Shown: one piece after another, positions 17,511 through 26,008 of the stretch | Layout of the letters: the number at the start of each line of letters is the position of its first letter | Position numbering within the stretch: position 1 is the first letter of the stretch | Assembly (NCBI GenBank): GCA_963773665.1 | Contig: CAVZBZ010000001.1 | Location: 1,240,001-1,304,000, forward strand | DNA length: 64,000 nucleotides | Direction of reading: 5' to 3' | Source of the DNA: DATJLY01 sp963773665 | GTDB taxonomy: Bacteria > Pseudomonadota > Alphaproteobacteria > ATCC43930 > CGMCC-115725 | Made by a program: the position numbers and the translations under genes | Notes under the pieces: generated by a model | Databases searched by the model: none | What the model saw: the letters and a program-made list of their open reading frames with translations, nothing else | Told to the model about the DNA's origin: nothing

Positions 17511-18284
17511 ATGGAGCTCAATCTGGCCGGCCGCACCGTGCTCGTCACCGGCGGATCGAAGGGCATCGGTCTCGGCTGCGCCCGGCGCTTCGCGGCGGAG
17601 GGCTGCAATCTCGTGCTCGCGGCGCGCTCGAAGGATCAGCTCGAGACTGCTGCCGAGACGATCCGCAAGAGCGCGCAGGTCGATGTCCGCACCATGGCGC
17701 TCGACCTCTCGCAGCAGGGCGAGCGCGACAAGCTCGTGGCAGCGCACCCCGACATCGACGTGCTGGTGAACAATGCCGGCGCCATCCCGGGCGGCGATAT
17801 CTTCCACGTCGACGACACGGCGTGGCGCGAGGGCTGGGAGCTGAAAGTGTTCGGCTATGTCAACCTGACGCGCGCCTATTTCATGCGGATGAAGGAACGA
17901 AAGCGCGGCGTCATCGTCAATATCTGCGGCGCGGGCGGCGAGACGATGAGCTTCGGCTATGTCGCGGGCGCCGCCGGCAACGCTTCGCTGATGGCGTTCT
18001 CGCGCTCGCTCGGCTCCCACAGCATCGATTACGGCATCCGCGTCGTCGCCGTGAATCCGGGACCGGTGGAGACCGACCGGGTCGTCTATCTCGCCAAGCA
18101 GCGCGCATCGGCGGCGGGCGACGAGAGCCGCTGGCGCGACAGCTTCGCCCGCATGCCCTATGGCCGCCCGGCGAGCACCGACGAGATCGCGCCGATGGTG
18201 GTGTTCCTGGCAAGCGATCTCGCGAACTACGTAAGCGGCACCGTCGTCACCATCGATGGCGGGCTGCTGCACCGCAACCGCTGA
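17511..18284 (+). CDS. SDR-family protein lacking the catalytic Tyr-Lys pair
   Basis: 257 residues. The NAD(P)-binding motif TGGSKGIG (13-20), the NNAG motif (87-90), PG-V-T region (VNPGPVETD) and C-terminal SGTVVTIDGG are all present. The YxxxK region aligns as GYVAGAAGNASL, so the catalytic Tyr is Gly153 and Lys is Asn157, and the catalytic Ser position falls in NICGAGG. The fold is kept but standard dehydrogenase chemistry looks impossible unless Tyr150 is used. ATG 17511 follows GAGGAGAGAGA. An alpha/beta hydrolase gene follows after 8 bp. Confidence 0.85.
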   Translation: MELNLAGRTVLVTGGSKGIGLGCARRFAAEGCNLVLAARSKDQLETAAETIRKSAQVDVRTMALDLSQQGERDKLVAAHPDIDVLVNNAGAIPGGDIFHVDDTAWREGWELKVFGYVNLTRAYFMRMKERKRGVIVNICGAGGETMSFGYVAGAAGNASLMAFSRSLGSHSIDYGIRVVAVNPGPVETDRVVYLAKQRASAAGDESRWRDSFARMPYGRPASTDEIAPMVVFLASDLANYVSGTVVTIDGGLLHRNR

Positions 18285-18292
18285 GGATCAAG

Positions 18293-19124
18293 ATGCCCCA
18301 CGCCACGGCCAAGGACGGCACGAAACTCTATTACGAGAGCGAGGGCAGCGGCGTGCCGATCGTGTTCGTGCACGAGCTCGCCGGCACGCTGCATTCGTTC
18401 GCGCCGCAGGTGGCGGCGCTCAAGGGGCGGTTCCGCTGCATAGCCTACAACGCGCGGGGTTATCCGCCGTCCGACGTGCCGCCGTCGGTCGAATCCTATT
18501 CGCAGGACATCGCGGCCGAGGATGTCGGCCGCCGTGCTCGACGCGTGCGCGTGCGAGACGGCGCACGTCATGGGCGTGTCGATGGGCTCGGCAGCGGCGC
18601 TGCAATTCGCGCTCCGCCATCCGCAGCGCGCGCGCTCGCTCATCCTTGCGAGCATCGGCAGCGGCTCGGATGTCGGCACCGCCGCCTACGCCGTCGAGAC
18701 CGAGGCGCGCGCGCAAGGCGTCGAGAAAGCCGGTATGGCCGAGGCGGCGCGCAATTTCGGCAATTCGCCGACGCGGCAGCGGCTCAAGGCCAAGAACCCG
18801 GCGCTCTATCAAAGCTACCTGCGCGAGGTCGGCGGGCTTTCGCTGCTCGGCATCACCAACACGATGCGCGGCGTGCAAAAACGCCGGCCGCCGCTTTACG
18901 CACACGAGGCTCGGGTCACCGCGATGACGACGCCGACGCTTGTGCTGGTTGGCGCCGACGACGAGCCGTGCCTGAAGCCGAGCCGGTTCCTCAAGGAGCG
19001 CCTGCCCGGCGCGCGGCTCGAAATTTTGCCCGAGACCGGGCACGGCCTCAATCTCGAGGACCCGGAGCTCGTCAACGGCCTCGTCGAGCGCTTCATCGAC
19101 GAGGTGGAGAAGGGGCGGCGGTAG
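18293..19124 (+). pseudogene. alpha/beta hydrolase gene with a +1 frameshift
   Basis: ATG 18293 begins MPHATAKDGTKLYYESEG with oxyanion segment FVHELAGTLHSF and AYNARGYPPSD, typical of 3-oxoadipate enol-lactonase-like hydrolases. The frame breaks near 18523-18527 and continues one base later with AAVLDACACETAHVMGVSMGS (nucleophile Ser in GVSMGS), acid LVGADDEP and His in ETGHGLNLE. Removing one base gives a 276-residue protein with a full Ser-Asp-His triad. Downstream in-frame ATG 18522 alone would lack the oxyanion part. It follows the SDR in the same operon. Decay versus sequence error is unresolved. Confidence 0.75.
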
Positions 19125-19134
19125 GAAGATGTAT

Positions 19135-19213
19135 CGTCGCCCCCGCGCAAGCGGGGGCCCAGGAAAAAAGCGCCGTGCGGCGGCCCTGGACCCCCGCTTT
19201 CGCGGGGGCGACG
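19135..19213. repeat. REP-like palindrome (cccccgcg...cgcggggg type), copy 2
   Basis: Arms CGTCGCCCCCGCG (19135-19147) and CGCGGGGGCGACG (19201-19213) with inner CGGGGGCCCAGG and CCTGGACCCCCG. Same family as the repeat at 11758-11834. It sits directly upstream of a periplasmic binding protein gene. Confidence 0.87.
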
Positions 19214-19220
19214 GGACAAG

Positions 19221-19225
19221 GGAGG
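19221..19225 (+). promoter_or_regulatory. ribosome-binding site deciding the start of the ABC binding protein
   Basis: GGAGG lies 8 bases before ATG 19234 but only 2 before ATG 19228, so 19234 is the more likely start. Confidence 0.75.
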
Positions 19226-19233
19226 AAATGACG

Positions 19234-20253
19234 ATGGCGTTCACCAGAACCATCTTCGGCGCGCTTGCCGCGCTCGCGCTTGTTGCGCACGGGGCGGCGG
19301 CGGAGCCGCTCAAAATCAAGGTGGCATGGATCACGGTGCCGACGTCGCTGGCGCCCATCCTGTTCGCCAAGCCCGAGCTCGCGCGGCATCTCGGAACCTC
19401 CTACACGGTCGAGCCGCTGCGCTTTGCCGGCAGCTCGCAGATGACGACGGCACTCGCCTCGGGCGATCTCGACATCGCCGAAATGAGCTATTCGTCCTTC
19501 GCCTTTGCCGTCGAGAACGGCCACATGAGCGACCTGCGCGTCATCGCCGACGAGATCCAGGACGGCGTCCCCGGCTACTACACGACGAACTACATGGTGC
19601 TGAACGACGGGCCGGTGAAATCGGTCGACGACCTCAAGGGCAAGGTGCTGGCGACCAACGTGATCGGCACCGGCACCGATATCGGCATGCGCGCGATGCT
19701 GCGCCGGCATGGCATGGAGGACAAGCGCGACTACACCATGATCGAGGCGAACTACGCCAACATGAACGCGCTGCTCTACGACCGCAAGGCGGACCTCATC
19801 ACCTCGATCGAGTTCTTCGAGACCGCGGAGCTCAGGCAGAAGGCGCATCCGCTGTTTTATCTGCGCGACGTCATGGGCGTGACGCAGATCCTGTCGCTCG
19901 CGGCGCGCGCGCCCTATATCGAGAAGAACCGCGCCGCGCTGACCGACTACATGGAGGATTACCTGCGCTCGCTCAGGTGGTATCTCGATCCGGCGAACCA
20001 CACGGAGGCGGTGGCGATCGTCAGCGCTTTCACCATAGTCCCGGCCGAGCATTTCGAGCCGTGGCTGCTCACCAAGGCAGATCAGTACCGCGACCCGAAC
20101 GGACGCCCGAACATGCAGGCGATGCAGCACGATATCGACGTGCAGAAGGAGATGGGATTTCTGCCCCAGCCGTTCGAGGTGGCGAAGTACGCCGATCTCA
20201 GCATAATCGACGCGGCCGGCCAGCGCCTCGCGTCCGAGGCCAAGCGGAACTAG
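19234..20253 (+). CDS. NitT/TauT-type ABC transporter substrate-binding protein
   Basis: 339 residues. Signal peptide MAFTRTIFGALAALALVAHG with a likely cleavage at GAAAEP. The mature protein shows LAPILFAKPELARHLG, SGDLDIAEMSYSSFAFA, LKGKVLATNVIGTGTDIGM and NALLYDRKADLITSIE, matching the SsuA/TauA/NMT1-like periplasmic domain. No permease or ATPase adjoins it; the only NitT-type permease/ATPase pair in the window is 14 kb away (33722-35409) and has another binding protein beside it. The next gene, a GST, starts 11 bp after its stop. Substrate unknown. Confidence 0.85.
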   Translation: MAFTRTIFGALAALALVAHGAAAEPLKIKVAWITVPTSLAPILFAKPELARHLGTSYTVEPLRFAGSSQMTTALASGDLDIAEMSYSSFAFAVENGHMSDLRVIADEIQDGVPGYYTTNYMVLNDGPVKSVDDLKGKVLATNVIGTGTDIGMRAMLRRHGMEDKRDYTMIEANYANMNALLYDRKADLITSIEFFETAELRQKAHPLFYLRDVMGVTQILSLAARAPYIEKNRAALTDYMEDYLRSLRWYLDPANHTEAVAIVSAFTIVPAEHFEPWLLTKADQYRDPNGRPNMQAMQHDIDVQKEMGFLPQPFEVAKYADLSIIDAAGQRLASEAKRN

Positions 20254-20264
20254 CGGAGGAAGCG

Positions 20265-21239
20265 ATGGGAATTCTCGTGAACGGCCAGTGGCGCGACGAG
20301 GAGCTGCCGCAGGAGACCGGCGCCATCGGCGATTTCCGCCGCAGCGACAGCGTGTTCCGCAAATTCATCACGGCCGACGGCGCGTCCGGGTACAAGGCCG
20401 AGGCGGGGCGCTATCACCTCTATGTCGCCTGGGGCTGTCCCTGGGCGCACCGCACCATGATCTATCGCGCGCTCAAGAAGCTCGACGGCGCCATCTCCGC
20501 GTCGCACGCCACGCCCGGCATCAAGGAGCAAGGCTGGACCTTCGAGAAGAGCGACAAATTCCCCGACTGCCTGCCGGACACGGTGAACGGCTTCCACTAT
20601 CTCCACGAGGCCTATTCGGCGAGCGAGCCGCGCTATACCGGCAAGGTGACGGTGCCGGCGCTGTGGGACAAGAAGACGCGGCGCATCGTCAACAACGAGT
20701 CGTCGGAAATCATCCGGATGCTGAATTCGGAATTTCGCGGCATCGCCGGCGACGACACCGATTTCTATCCGCCGGCGCTCCAGGCCGAGATCGACCGCAT
20801 CAACGAGGTCGTCTACCGCAACGTCAATAACGGCGTCTATCGCTGCGGCTTCGCCCGCTCGCAGGAAGCCTACGAGGCGGCCTATGACGCGCTGTTCGAG
20901 ACGCTCGACGAGATCGAGGCGCGGCTCGGGCGCCAGCGCTATCTGGTCGGGCGGCAGGTCACCGAGGCCGACTGGCGGCTGTTCCCGACCCTGGTCCGGT
21001 TCGATGTCGCATATGTCTCGCTGTTCAAGTGCAACCGCCAGCGGATCGCGGATTATCCCAATCTACTCAATTATATGCGCGAGCTTTACGCGGTCCCCGG
21101 CGTGGCCGCGACGGTGAAGCCGCGACAGTACATCATGAACTACTGGTCGATAAAAAAGCTCAATCCGACCGGTATTATTCCAAAAGGTACCCCTGTGGAA
21201 TACATGCAACCGCATGACCGCGCGCGCTTCGCGGCTTAA
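20265..21239 (+). CDS. Xi-class glutathione S-transferase (glutathionyl-hydroquinone reductase-like)
   Basis: 324 residues. The catalytic motif CPWAHR (C58) with upstream GRYHLYVAWG is diagnostic of ECM4/YqjG-type Xi GSTs, as is the C-terminal RFDVAYVSLFKCNRQRI and the long all-helical domain. Reaction: glutathione-dependent reduction of glutathionyl-hydroquinones. ATG 20265 follows GGAGGAAGCG. Placement after an ABC binding protein hints at aromatic or chlorinated substrate metabolism. Its AT-richer 3' end may include the transcription end region. Confidence 0.92.
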   Translation: MGILVNGQWRDEELPQETGAIGDFRRSDSVFRKFITADGASGYKAEAGRYHLYVAWGCPWAHRTMIYRALKKLDGAISASHATPGIKEQGWTFEKSDKFPDCLPDTVNGFHYLHEAYSASEPRYTGKVTVPALWDKKTRRIVNNESSEIIRMLNSEFRGIAGDDTDFYPPALQAEIDRINEVVYRNVNNGVYRCGFARSQEAYEAAYDALFETLDEIEARLGRQRYLVGRQVTEADWRLFPTLVRFDVAYVSLFKCNRQRIADYPNLLNYMRELYAVPGVAATVKPRQYIMNYWSIKKLNPTGIIPKGTPVEYMQPHDRARFAA

Positions 21240-21247
21240 TTCGTGAA

Positions 21248-23647
21248 TCAGGCGCGCTCGTAGCGGCGCGCGGGCGTATCGACGGACGGCGCAAGCGGCG
21301 GCGCGCCGAACGAGGCCGCCGCGCGCGAGGCATGCGCCGGGGCGTAGAGCGTCGTGCGCTGCCACGGCGCGCGGCCGAGGGCGCGGATCGTCTCTTCCAT
21401 CGCCTCGGGCGGCATCTCCTGGCCGAACACGGCGCCGGCGGCGCGGGTGATGCTTTCGTTCATCAGCGTGCCGCCGAGATCGTTGGCGCCCGCCTCGAGG
21501 CAGCGCGCGGCGCCCGCCGGCCCCATCTTCACCCAGGATGTCTGGATGTTGGCGAAATGCGGGTGCAGCGCGAGCCGGGCCACCGCATGCATCAGCACCG
21601 CTTCGCGCCATGTCGGCCCGAGCCGGCATTGGCCCTTCAGGTGCAGCGGCGTCTCCATCGGCACGAACGGCAGCGGCACGAGCTCGGTGAAGCCGCCGGT
21701 CCGCTCCTGTAGATCGCGCAGCCGCAACAGATGCCGCGCCCAGTGAACCGGCCGGTCGACATGGCCGAACATGATGGTCGCCGTGGTGCGCAGGCCGACG
21801 CGATGCGCCGCCTCGATGACGCCAAGCCATTGCGCCGTGCTGAGCTTGTCGGGGCAGATGACGGCGCGCACTTCGTCGTCCAGGATTTCGGCGGCCGTCC
21901 CAGGCAGCGAGCCGAGCCCCGCCTCCTTGAGCGCGCCCAAGAATGCAGCCACCGGAAGCCCCAGCGTCCGCGCGCCCTGCCACACTTCGAGCGGCGAGAA
22001 GGCGTGGATGTGCAGCCCCGGCGCGGCATCCTTGAGGGCGCGGCAGATGGCGAGATATGTGGCGCCGGTATATTCGGGATGGATGCCGCCCTGGAGGCAG
22101 ACCTCGACCGCGCCGCGCTCCCACGCCTCGACGGCGCGGCGCGCGATTTCCGCGAGATTGAGATCGTACGGGCGCCCGCGCAGATTGTCGGCGAGCTTGC
22201 CCTTCGAGAAGGCGCAGAAGCGGCAGCGATAGGAACAGATGTTGGTGTAGTTGATGTTGCGCGTGACGACATAGCTCACGCGCTCGCCGGCAAATTCGCG
22301 CCGCAGCGCATCGGCGGCACGGCAGACCGCGTCGAAGTCGCCCCCGCGCGCGGCGAAGAGTTTTGCGATCTCCGCCTCGCCGAGCCGCCGTCCCGCCGTC
22401 GCGCGATCGAGAATATGTCCCAGTCCCGTCTGCGCCGCGAATGCACGAGGGGCCGGCGGGTCGATGCCGGCGCCGGGCATCCACGGATCGGCGCGGCAAA
22501 AGCCTTCGGCATCCGATGCGCGCAGCACGGCGGGCCTGAGCGCCGGATCGAGCCAGCGCGCGCCATCGCGCACATATTCGGGATAGATCGCAAGCCGCTC
22601 GACCAAAACTTTGCCCGCTGCCTCGGTCGCGCGCGCAAGCTCGTCGAGCGCGGGCCAGGCGCGCTCAGGATTGACGTGATCCCGCGTCACCGGCGAGACG
22701 CCACCCCAATCGTTGATGCCGGATGCGACGATTTCCGCAAGCTCGCCGGCCGCGAGATTGGGCGGCGCCTGGACGTTCATGGCAGGACCAAAGATGATAC
22801 GCGCCACCGCGATCGTCCAAAGATGCTCGGCCAGCGTCGGCTCCGGGCTTTGCGCCATGCGCGTCCCCGGCTTCGCGCGGAAATTCTGGACGATGATTTC
22901 CTGAAGATGGCCGAAGCGGCGATGAAGGTCGCGGAGCGCCAGCAACGCCTCGATGCGCTCGGCCCTCGTCTCGCCGATGCCGATCAATATGCCGCTCGTG
23001 AAGGGAACGGACGCCGCGCCCGCCGCCGCGATGGTGGCGAGCCGCACGGCGGGATCCTTGTCGGGCGAGCCGAAATGCGGCTGCCCGCGTTGCCCAAGCC
23101 GCGCCGAGGCGGTTTCGAGCATCAGCCCCTGGCTTACCGAGACCGCGCGCAGGCACGCGATGTCGACGGCTTCCATCGTGCCGGGATTGAGATGCGGCAG
23201 AAGCCCGGTCTCGCGCAGCACCAGCGCCGCCATTTCGGCGAGATAGGAGAGCGTCGTCGCGTGGCCGAGACGGTGCAGCGCCTCGCGTGCAGCGCGGTAG
23301 CGCAGCTCGGGCTTGTCGCCCAAGGTGAAGAGCGCCTCGCGGCAGTCCGCTTTCGCGCCGGCGCGGGCGATGGCAAGAACTTCCTCTGACGAGAGGAACG
23401 CTGCCTCGCCGCTTCGCGGCGGGTGCGCGAAGGTGCAGTAATGGCACGAATCGCGGCAGAGCTGCGTCAGCGGAATGAAAACTTTGCGCGAATAGGAGAC
23501 GACGCGGCCATGGCCCGCATCGCGGATCGCGGCTGCCGTTTCCCTGAGCGCCGCGAGATCGTCGCACGCGGCAAGCGCGAGCGCATCCTCGTCGGACGGC
23601 GGCTCGAGCGCGCGGGCGCGCCGCAGCAGGGCGGAAACTTCGCTCAT
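21248..23647 (-). CDS. fbiC: FbiC: 7,8-didemethyl-8-hydroxy-5-deazariboflavin (Fo) synthase, CofG-CofH fusion
   Basis: 799 residues with two radical-SAM domains. The N-terminal CofG half has CRDSCHYC (Cys 64, 68, 71) and the C-terminal CofH half has CSYRCRFC (Cys 471, 475, 478), each CxxxCxxC binding a 4Fe-4S cluster. CofH joins tyrosine to 5-amino-6-ribitylaminouracil and CofG closes the deazaflavin ring to give Fo, the chromophore of coenzyme F420. The fused form is typical of actinobacteria and of the few F420-making proteobacteria. ATG 23647 overlaps the TGA of cofC by four bases. Last gene of the F420 operon. Confidence 0.95.
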   Translation of the reverse strand: MSEVSALLRRARALEPPSDEDALALAACDDLAALRETAAAIRDAGHGRVVSYSRKVFIPLTQLCRDSCHYCTFAHPPRSGEAAFLSSEEVLAIARAGAKADCREALFTLGDKPELRYRAAREALHRLGHATTLSYLAEMAALVLRETGLLPHLNPGTMEAVDIACLRAVSVSQGLMLETASARLGQRGQPHFGSPDKDPAVRLATIAAAGAASVPFTSGILIGIGETRAERIEALLALRDLHRRFGHLQEIIVQNFRAKPGTRMAQSPEPTLAEHLWTIAVARIIFGPAMNVQAPPNLAAGELAEIVASGINDWGGVSPVTRDHVNPERAWPALDELARATEAAGKVLVERLAIYPEYVRDGARWLDPALRPAVLRASDAEGFCRADPWMPGAGIDPPAPRAFAAQTGLGHILDRATAGRRLGEAEIAKLFAARGGDFDAVCRAADALRREFAGERVSYVVTRNINYTNICSYRCRFCAFSKGKLADNLRGRPYDLNLAEIARRAVEAWERGAVEVCLQGGIHPEYTGATYLAICRALKDAAPGLHIHAFSPLEVWQGARTLGLPVAAFLGALKEAGLGSLPGTAAEILDDEVRAVICPDKLSTAQWLGVIEAAHRVGLRTTATIMFGHVDRPVHWARHLLRLRDLQERTGGFTELVPLPFVPMETPLHLKGQCRLGPTWREAVLMHAVARLALHPHFANIQTSWVKMGPAGAARCLEAGANDLGGTLMNESITRAAGAVFGQEMPPEAMEETIRALGRAPWQRTTLYAPAHASRAAASFGAPPLAPSVDTPARRYERA

Positions 23648-24285
23648 TTCTGGGCCTCGAATGCGAGCATCTTTTGCGCGCGACAGCGGCACGGCAGCGC
23701 GAGCAGCGCCGCAAGGTCGGCCGGCTCGTCGATGTCGAGCGCGACGCGCGGCAGGTCAAGGACGCGGGGCGCGATGCCGCGCGCTCGCGCTGCGGCGAGA
23801 TGCGCCACATAACTCGGCGCGCCGAAGCGCAACGGCACGGCATCCGCCGGCGCGCACAGCACCGCATTCGTGCCCGCACCGTCGCGCGAAGGCACGATGA
23901 CGAAGTTTCGTCCGCCGTCGCGGGCGGCGACGATCGCGTTTACGTCCTCCGGCCGCAGCAGCGGAATGTCGGCGGGAAGCGTCAGCATCGCGGCGTTCTC
24001 GCGGGCCAGCATGCGCGCCACGGATGAAACCGCCTCGGTGTGGCCGCAACCCGCCTCCGCATGCGAGAGTGCGGCGCCGAAGTGCTGCGCCACGGATGCC
24101 GCATCAGGATCGAGGGTCGCGACGATGATGCCGTCGAGCCCCGTTGACCGCGCGAGCGCGCCGAGCACGTCCTCGAGCATGGCGAGCATGAGGGCACGCC
24201 GAAGGGGCGCGTCGAGCGCACCGGCAAGGCGCGCTTTGGCCTGGGGCAGCTCCTTCACCGGCACGACCGCCCAGAGCGCCGTCAT
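23644..24285 (-). CDS. cofC: CofC: phospholactate/phosphoenolpyruvate guanylyltransferase
   Basis: 213 residues. N-terminal nucleotidyltransferase pattern VVPVKELPQAKARLAGAL, central LTLPADIPLLRPEDVNAI and the C-terminal ALDIDEPADLAALL match CofC/FbiD. It activates 2-phospho-L-lactate, PEP or 3-phosphoglycerate with GTP for F420 assembly; which substrate is used cannot be told from this sequence by eye. Translationally coupled to cofD (ATGA, 24282-24285) and to fbiC (ATGA, 23644-23647). Confidence 0.93.
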   Translation of the reverse strand: MTALWAVVPVKELPQAKARLAGALDAPLRRALMLAMLEDVLGALARSTGLDGIIVATLDPDAASVAQHFGAALSHAEAGCGHTEAVSSVARMLARENAAMLTLPADIPLLRPEDVNAIVAARDGGRNFVIVPSRDGAGTNAVLCAPADAVPLRFGAPSYVAHLAAARARGIAPRVLDLPRVALDIDEPADLAALLALPCRCRAQKMLAFEAQK

Positions 24286-25232
24286 CGCTTCGCCCTCGCC
24301 GCTGCGTCGGCCGCTTCGAGCACGGTGCGCGCCAGAAATTCGCGGTCCTCGATCTCGCGCATCAGCGTGTTCGCGACCACGGAGGGCACCGGAAGCGCGG
24401 ACGCGGCCGCCGCGTCGGCGCGGTCGAGGACGTAGAGGTCGAGGAAATCCCGGTAGCGCAAGGCCACGGCGGCGGCGGATGGTTCGATCCCGAGTTCGCG
24501 CATCATCTTGGCGGTCGGTCCCTTGACTGCCTTCCCGGCGATGATCGGCGACACCGCGATGACGGGTGCTGCCGTCGATGCAACCGCCGCGCGCACGCCG
24601 GGGAGCGCCAGGATCGGCTCGACGCTGAGGAACGGGTTCGACGGCGCGATCACGACGGCACGGAGGTTTGGAGCGCCGAGCGCTGCCATGAAATCCGGCT
24701 GCGGCCGCGCCGCAGCGGCGCCCGCGAAGGCGATCTCGCGCACCGCGGGGGCAGAGCCGAGCCGCACGAAATAGTCCTGGAAGTCGAGCCAGCCGTCATC
24801 GGTGTTGAGGCGCGTGCGCACGGGATCGTCGCTCATCGGCAGGATGCGCGAGGATATGCCCATCCTGCGCGCGAAGTCGGCGGCGATCGCCGACAGGGTC
24901 TCGCCCGCCTGGAGGCGCCGCGTGCGCTCGACATGGGTGGCGAGATCGCCGTCGCCGAGGCGGAACCAGGCGGCGCCGCCCAACGCTTCGAGCGCCGCCA
25001 TGAAGCTCCATGTCTCATCCCGCCTGCCCCAGCCGGTCTCCTGATTGTCGAGGCCCGCGAGCGTGTAGAGGAGCGTGTCGAGATCGGGCGAGACGTAGAG
25101 TCCCAGATGCTCGAAATCGTCGCCCGTGTTGGCGACGATCGTGAGCGCGCCGGGCGGCAGCACGCGCGCGAGGCCGAGCGCGAGCTTTGCGCCGCCGACG
25201 CCGCCCGAGAGCAAGACCACATGGTCGCGCAT
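24282..25232 (-). CDS. cofD: CofD: 2-phospho-L-lactate transferase
   Basis: 316 residues. SGGVGGAKLALGL at the N-terminus, NTGDDFEHLGLYVSPDLDT, and the later APSNPFLSVEPILALPGVR and SPIIAGKAVKGPTAKMMRELG are all hallmark CofD/FbiA segments. It transfers the phospholactyl-type group to Fo, forming F420-0 or its dehydro or 3PG variant. ATG 25232 overlaps the cofE stop by one base (TGATG). Confidence 0.96.
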   Translation of the reverse strand: MRDHVVLLSGGVGGAKLALGLARVLPPGALTIVANTGDDFEHLGLYVSPDLDTLLYTLAGLDNQETGWGRRDETWSFMAALEALGGAAWFRLGDGDLATHVERTRRLQAGETLSAIAADFARRMGISSRILPMSDDPVRTRLNTDDGWLDFQDYFVRLGSAPAVREIAFAGAAAARPQPDFMAALGAPNLRAVVIAPSNPFLSVEPILALPGVRAAVASTAAPVIAVSPIIAGKAVKGPTAKMMRELGIEPSAAAVALRYRDFLDLYVLDRADAAAASALPVPSVVANTLMREIEDREFLARTVLEAADAAARAKR

Positions 25233-25999
25233 CAGCGAAAAAGATCCTCCGCCTCGGGGCGGATGAGATGCTGCGCCGGATTGGGCTCGCCCGACCAGTC
25301 GAGGCCGCGCACAAGGATCGCGGGAAGCGCCTCGTCGGCCTGGCCCATGAGGAGAGATGCCGCGGCCGCTATCTCGTCGGCAAAGCCCGTCTCGCTCGCG
25401 CGCAGCGCGCGGCCGTAGAGATCGGGCCGGCCGCGCAGATCGACCAGCGACGGCAATCCCGCAGCGCCTAGCGCGATGCCGACCGTGCCGCGGCGCCAGG
25501 CGCGGCCGAAACTGTCGGCGACGATGACGGCCGGCGCCGATCCGAAATGCGCCGCAAGCCGCGCGCGCAGGAATTCGGCCGAAGCCTCGGGATCGCGCGG
25601 CAGCAGCAGCACCGGCTCCGCGCCCGCCTCGGGATCGACGTTCGAGCGGTCGATGCCCGCATTCGCCATGACGTAGCCCAGGCGATGCTCGACCACGAGC
25701 ACGCCAATGCTTTGGCGCAGCACCCGGCGCGATTCCTCGAGGATGAGCTCGACGAGGCGCGCGTCCTTGTCGGTCTCGCGCGCCAGCGCCGCCGCGCGCG
25801 CCGACGGCACGATTGTGGCGAGATCGACGTAGCGGCCCTCGGCCTTCGACACGATCTTCTGGGCGACGACGAGCACGTCTCGGTCGCGCAGGCGCTCGCC
25901 CGCGCGCTCGATCGACCGGGCGAGAAGCGATGCCAGATCGTCGCCCGGCCGGACGAGGCCGATCCCGCCGAGCGCCACCAGCGTCAGACTTTGCGGCAT
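25232..25999 (-). CDS. cofE: CofE: coenzyme F420-0:L-glutamate ligase
   Basis: 255 residues. Segments VLVVAQKIVSKAEGR, the long VVEHRLGYVMANAGIDRSNV and VIVADSFGRAWRRGTVGIALG are diagnostic of the CofE family, which adds the gamma-linked polyglutamate tail using GTP. It is a single-domain CofE and lacks the C-terminal nitroreductase-like domain of mycobacterial FbiB, so reduction of a dehydro-F420 intermediate, if needed, must be done elsewhere. Nine bases separate it from the upstream membrane protein gene. Confidence 0.95.
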   Translation of the reverse strand: MPQSLTLVALGGIGLVRPGDDLASLLARSIERAGERLRDRDVLVVAQKIVSKAEGRYVDLATIVPSARAAALARETDKDARLVELILEESRRVLRQSIGVLVVEHRLGYVMANAGIDRSNVDPEAGAEPVLLLPRDPEASAEFLRARLAAHFGSAPAVIVADSFGRAWRRGTVGIALGAAGLPSLVDLRGRPDLYGRALRASETGFADEIAAAASLLMGQADEALPAILVRGLDWSGEPNPAQHLIRPEAEDLFR

Positions 26000-26008
26000 G
26001 ACGCCAAA

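Noticed and set aside
18522..19124. ATG 18522 as an independent start of a short hydrolase
   Set aside because: The protein would lack the oxyanion half of the fold, which is encoded just upstream in the other frame; one broken gene is more likely.
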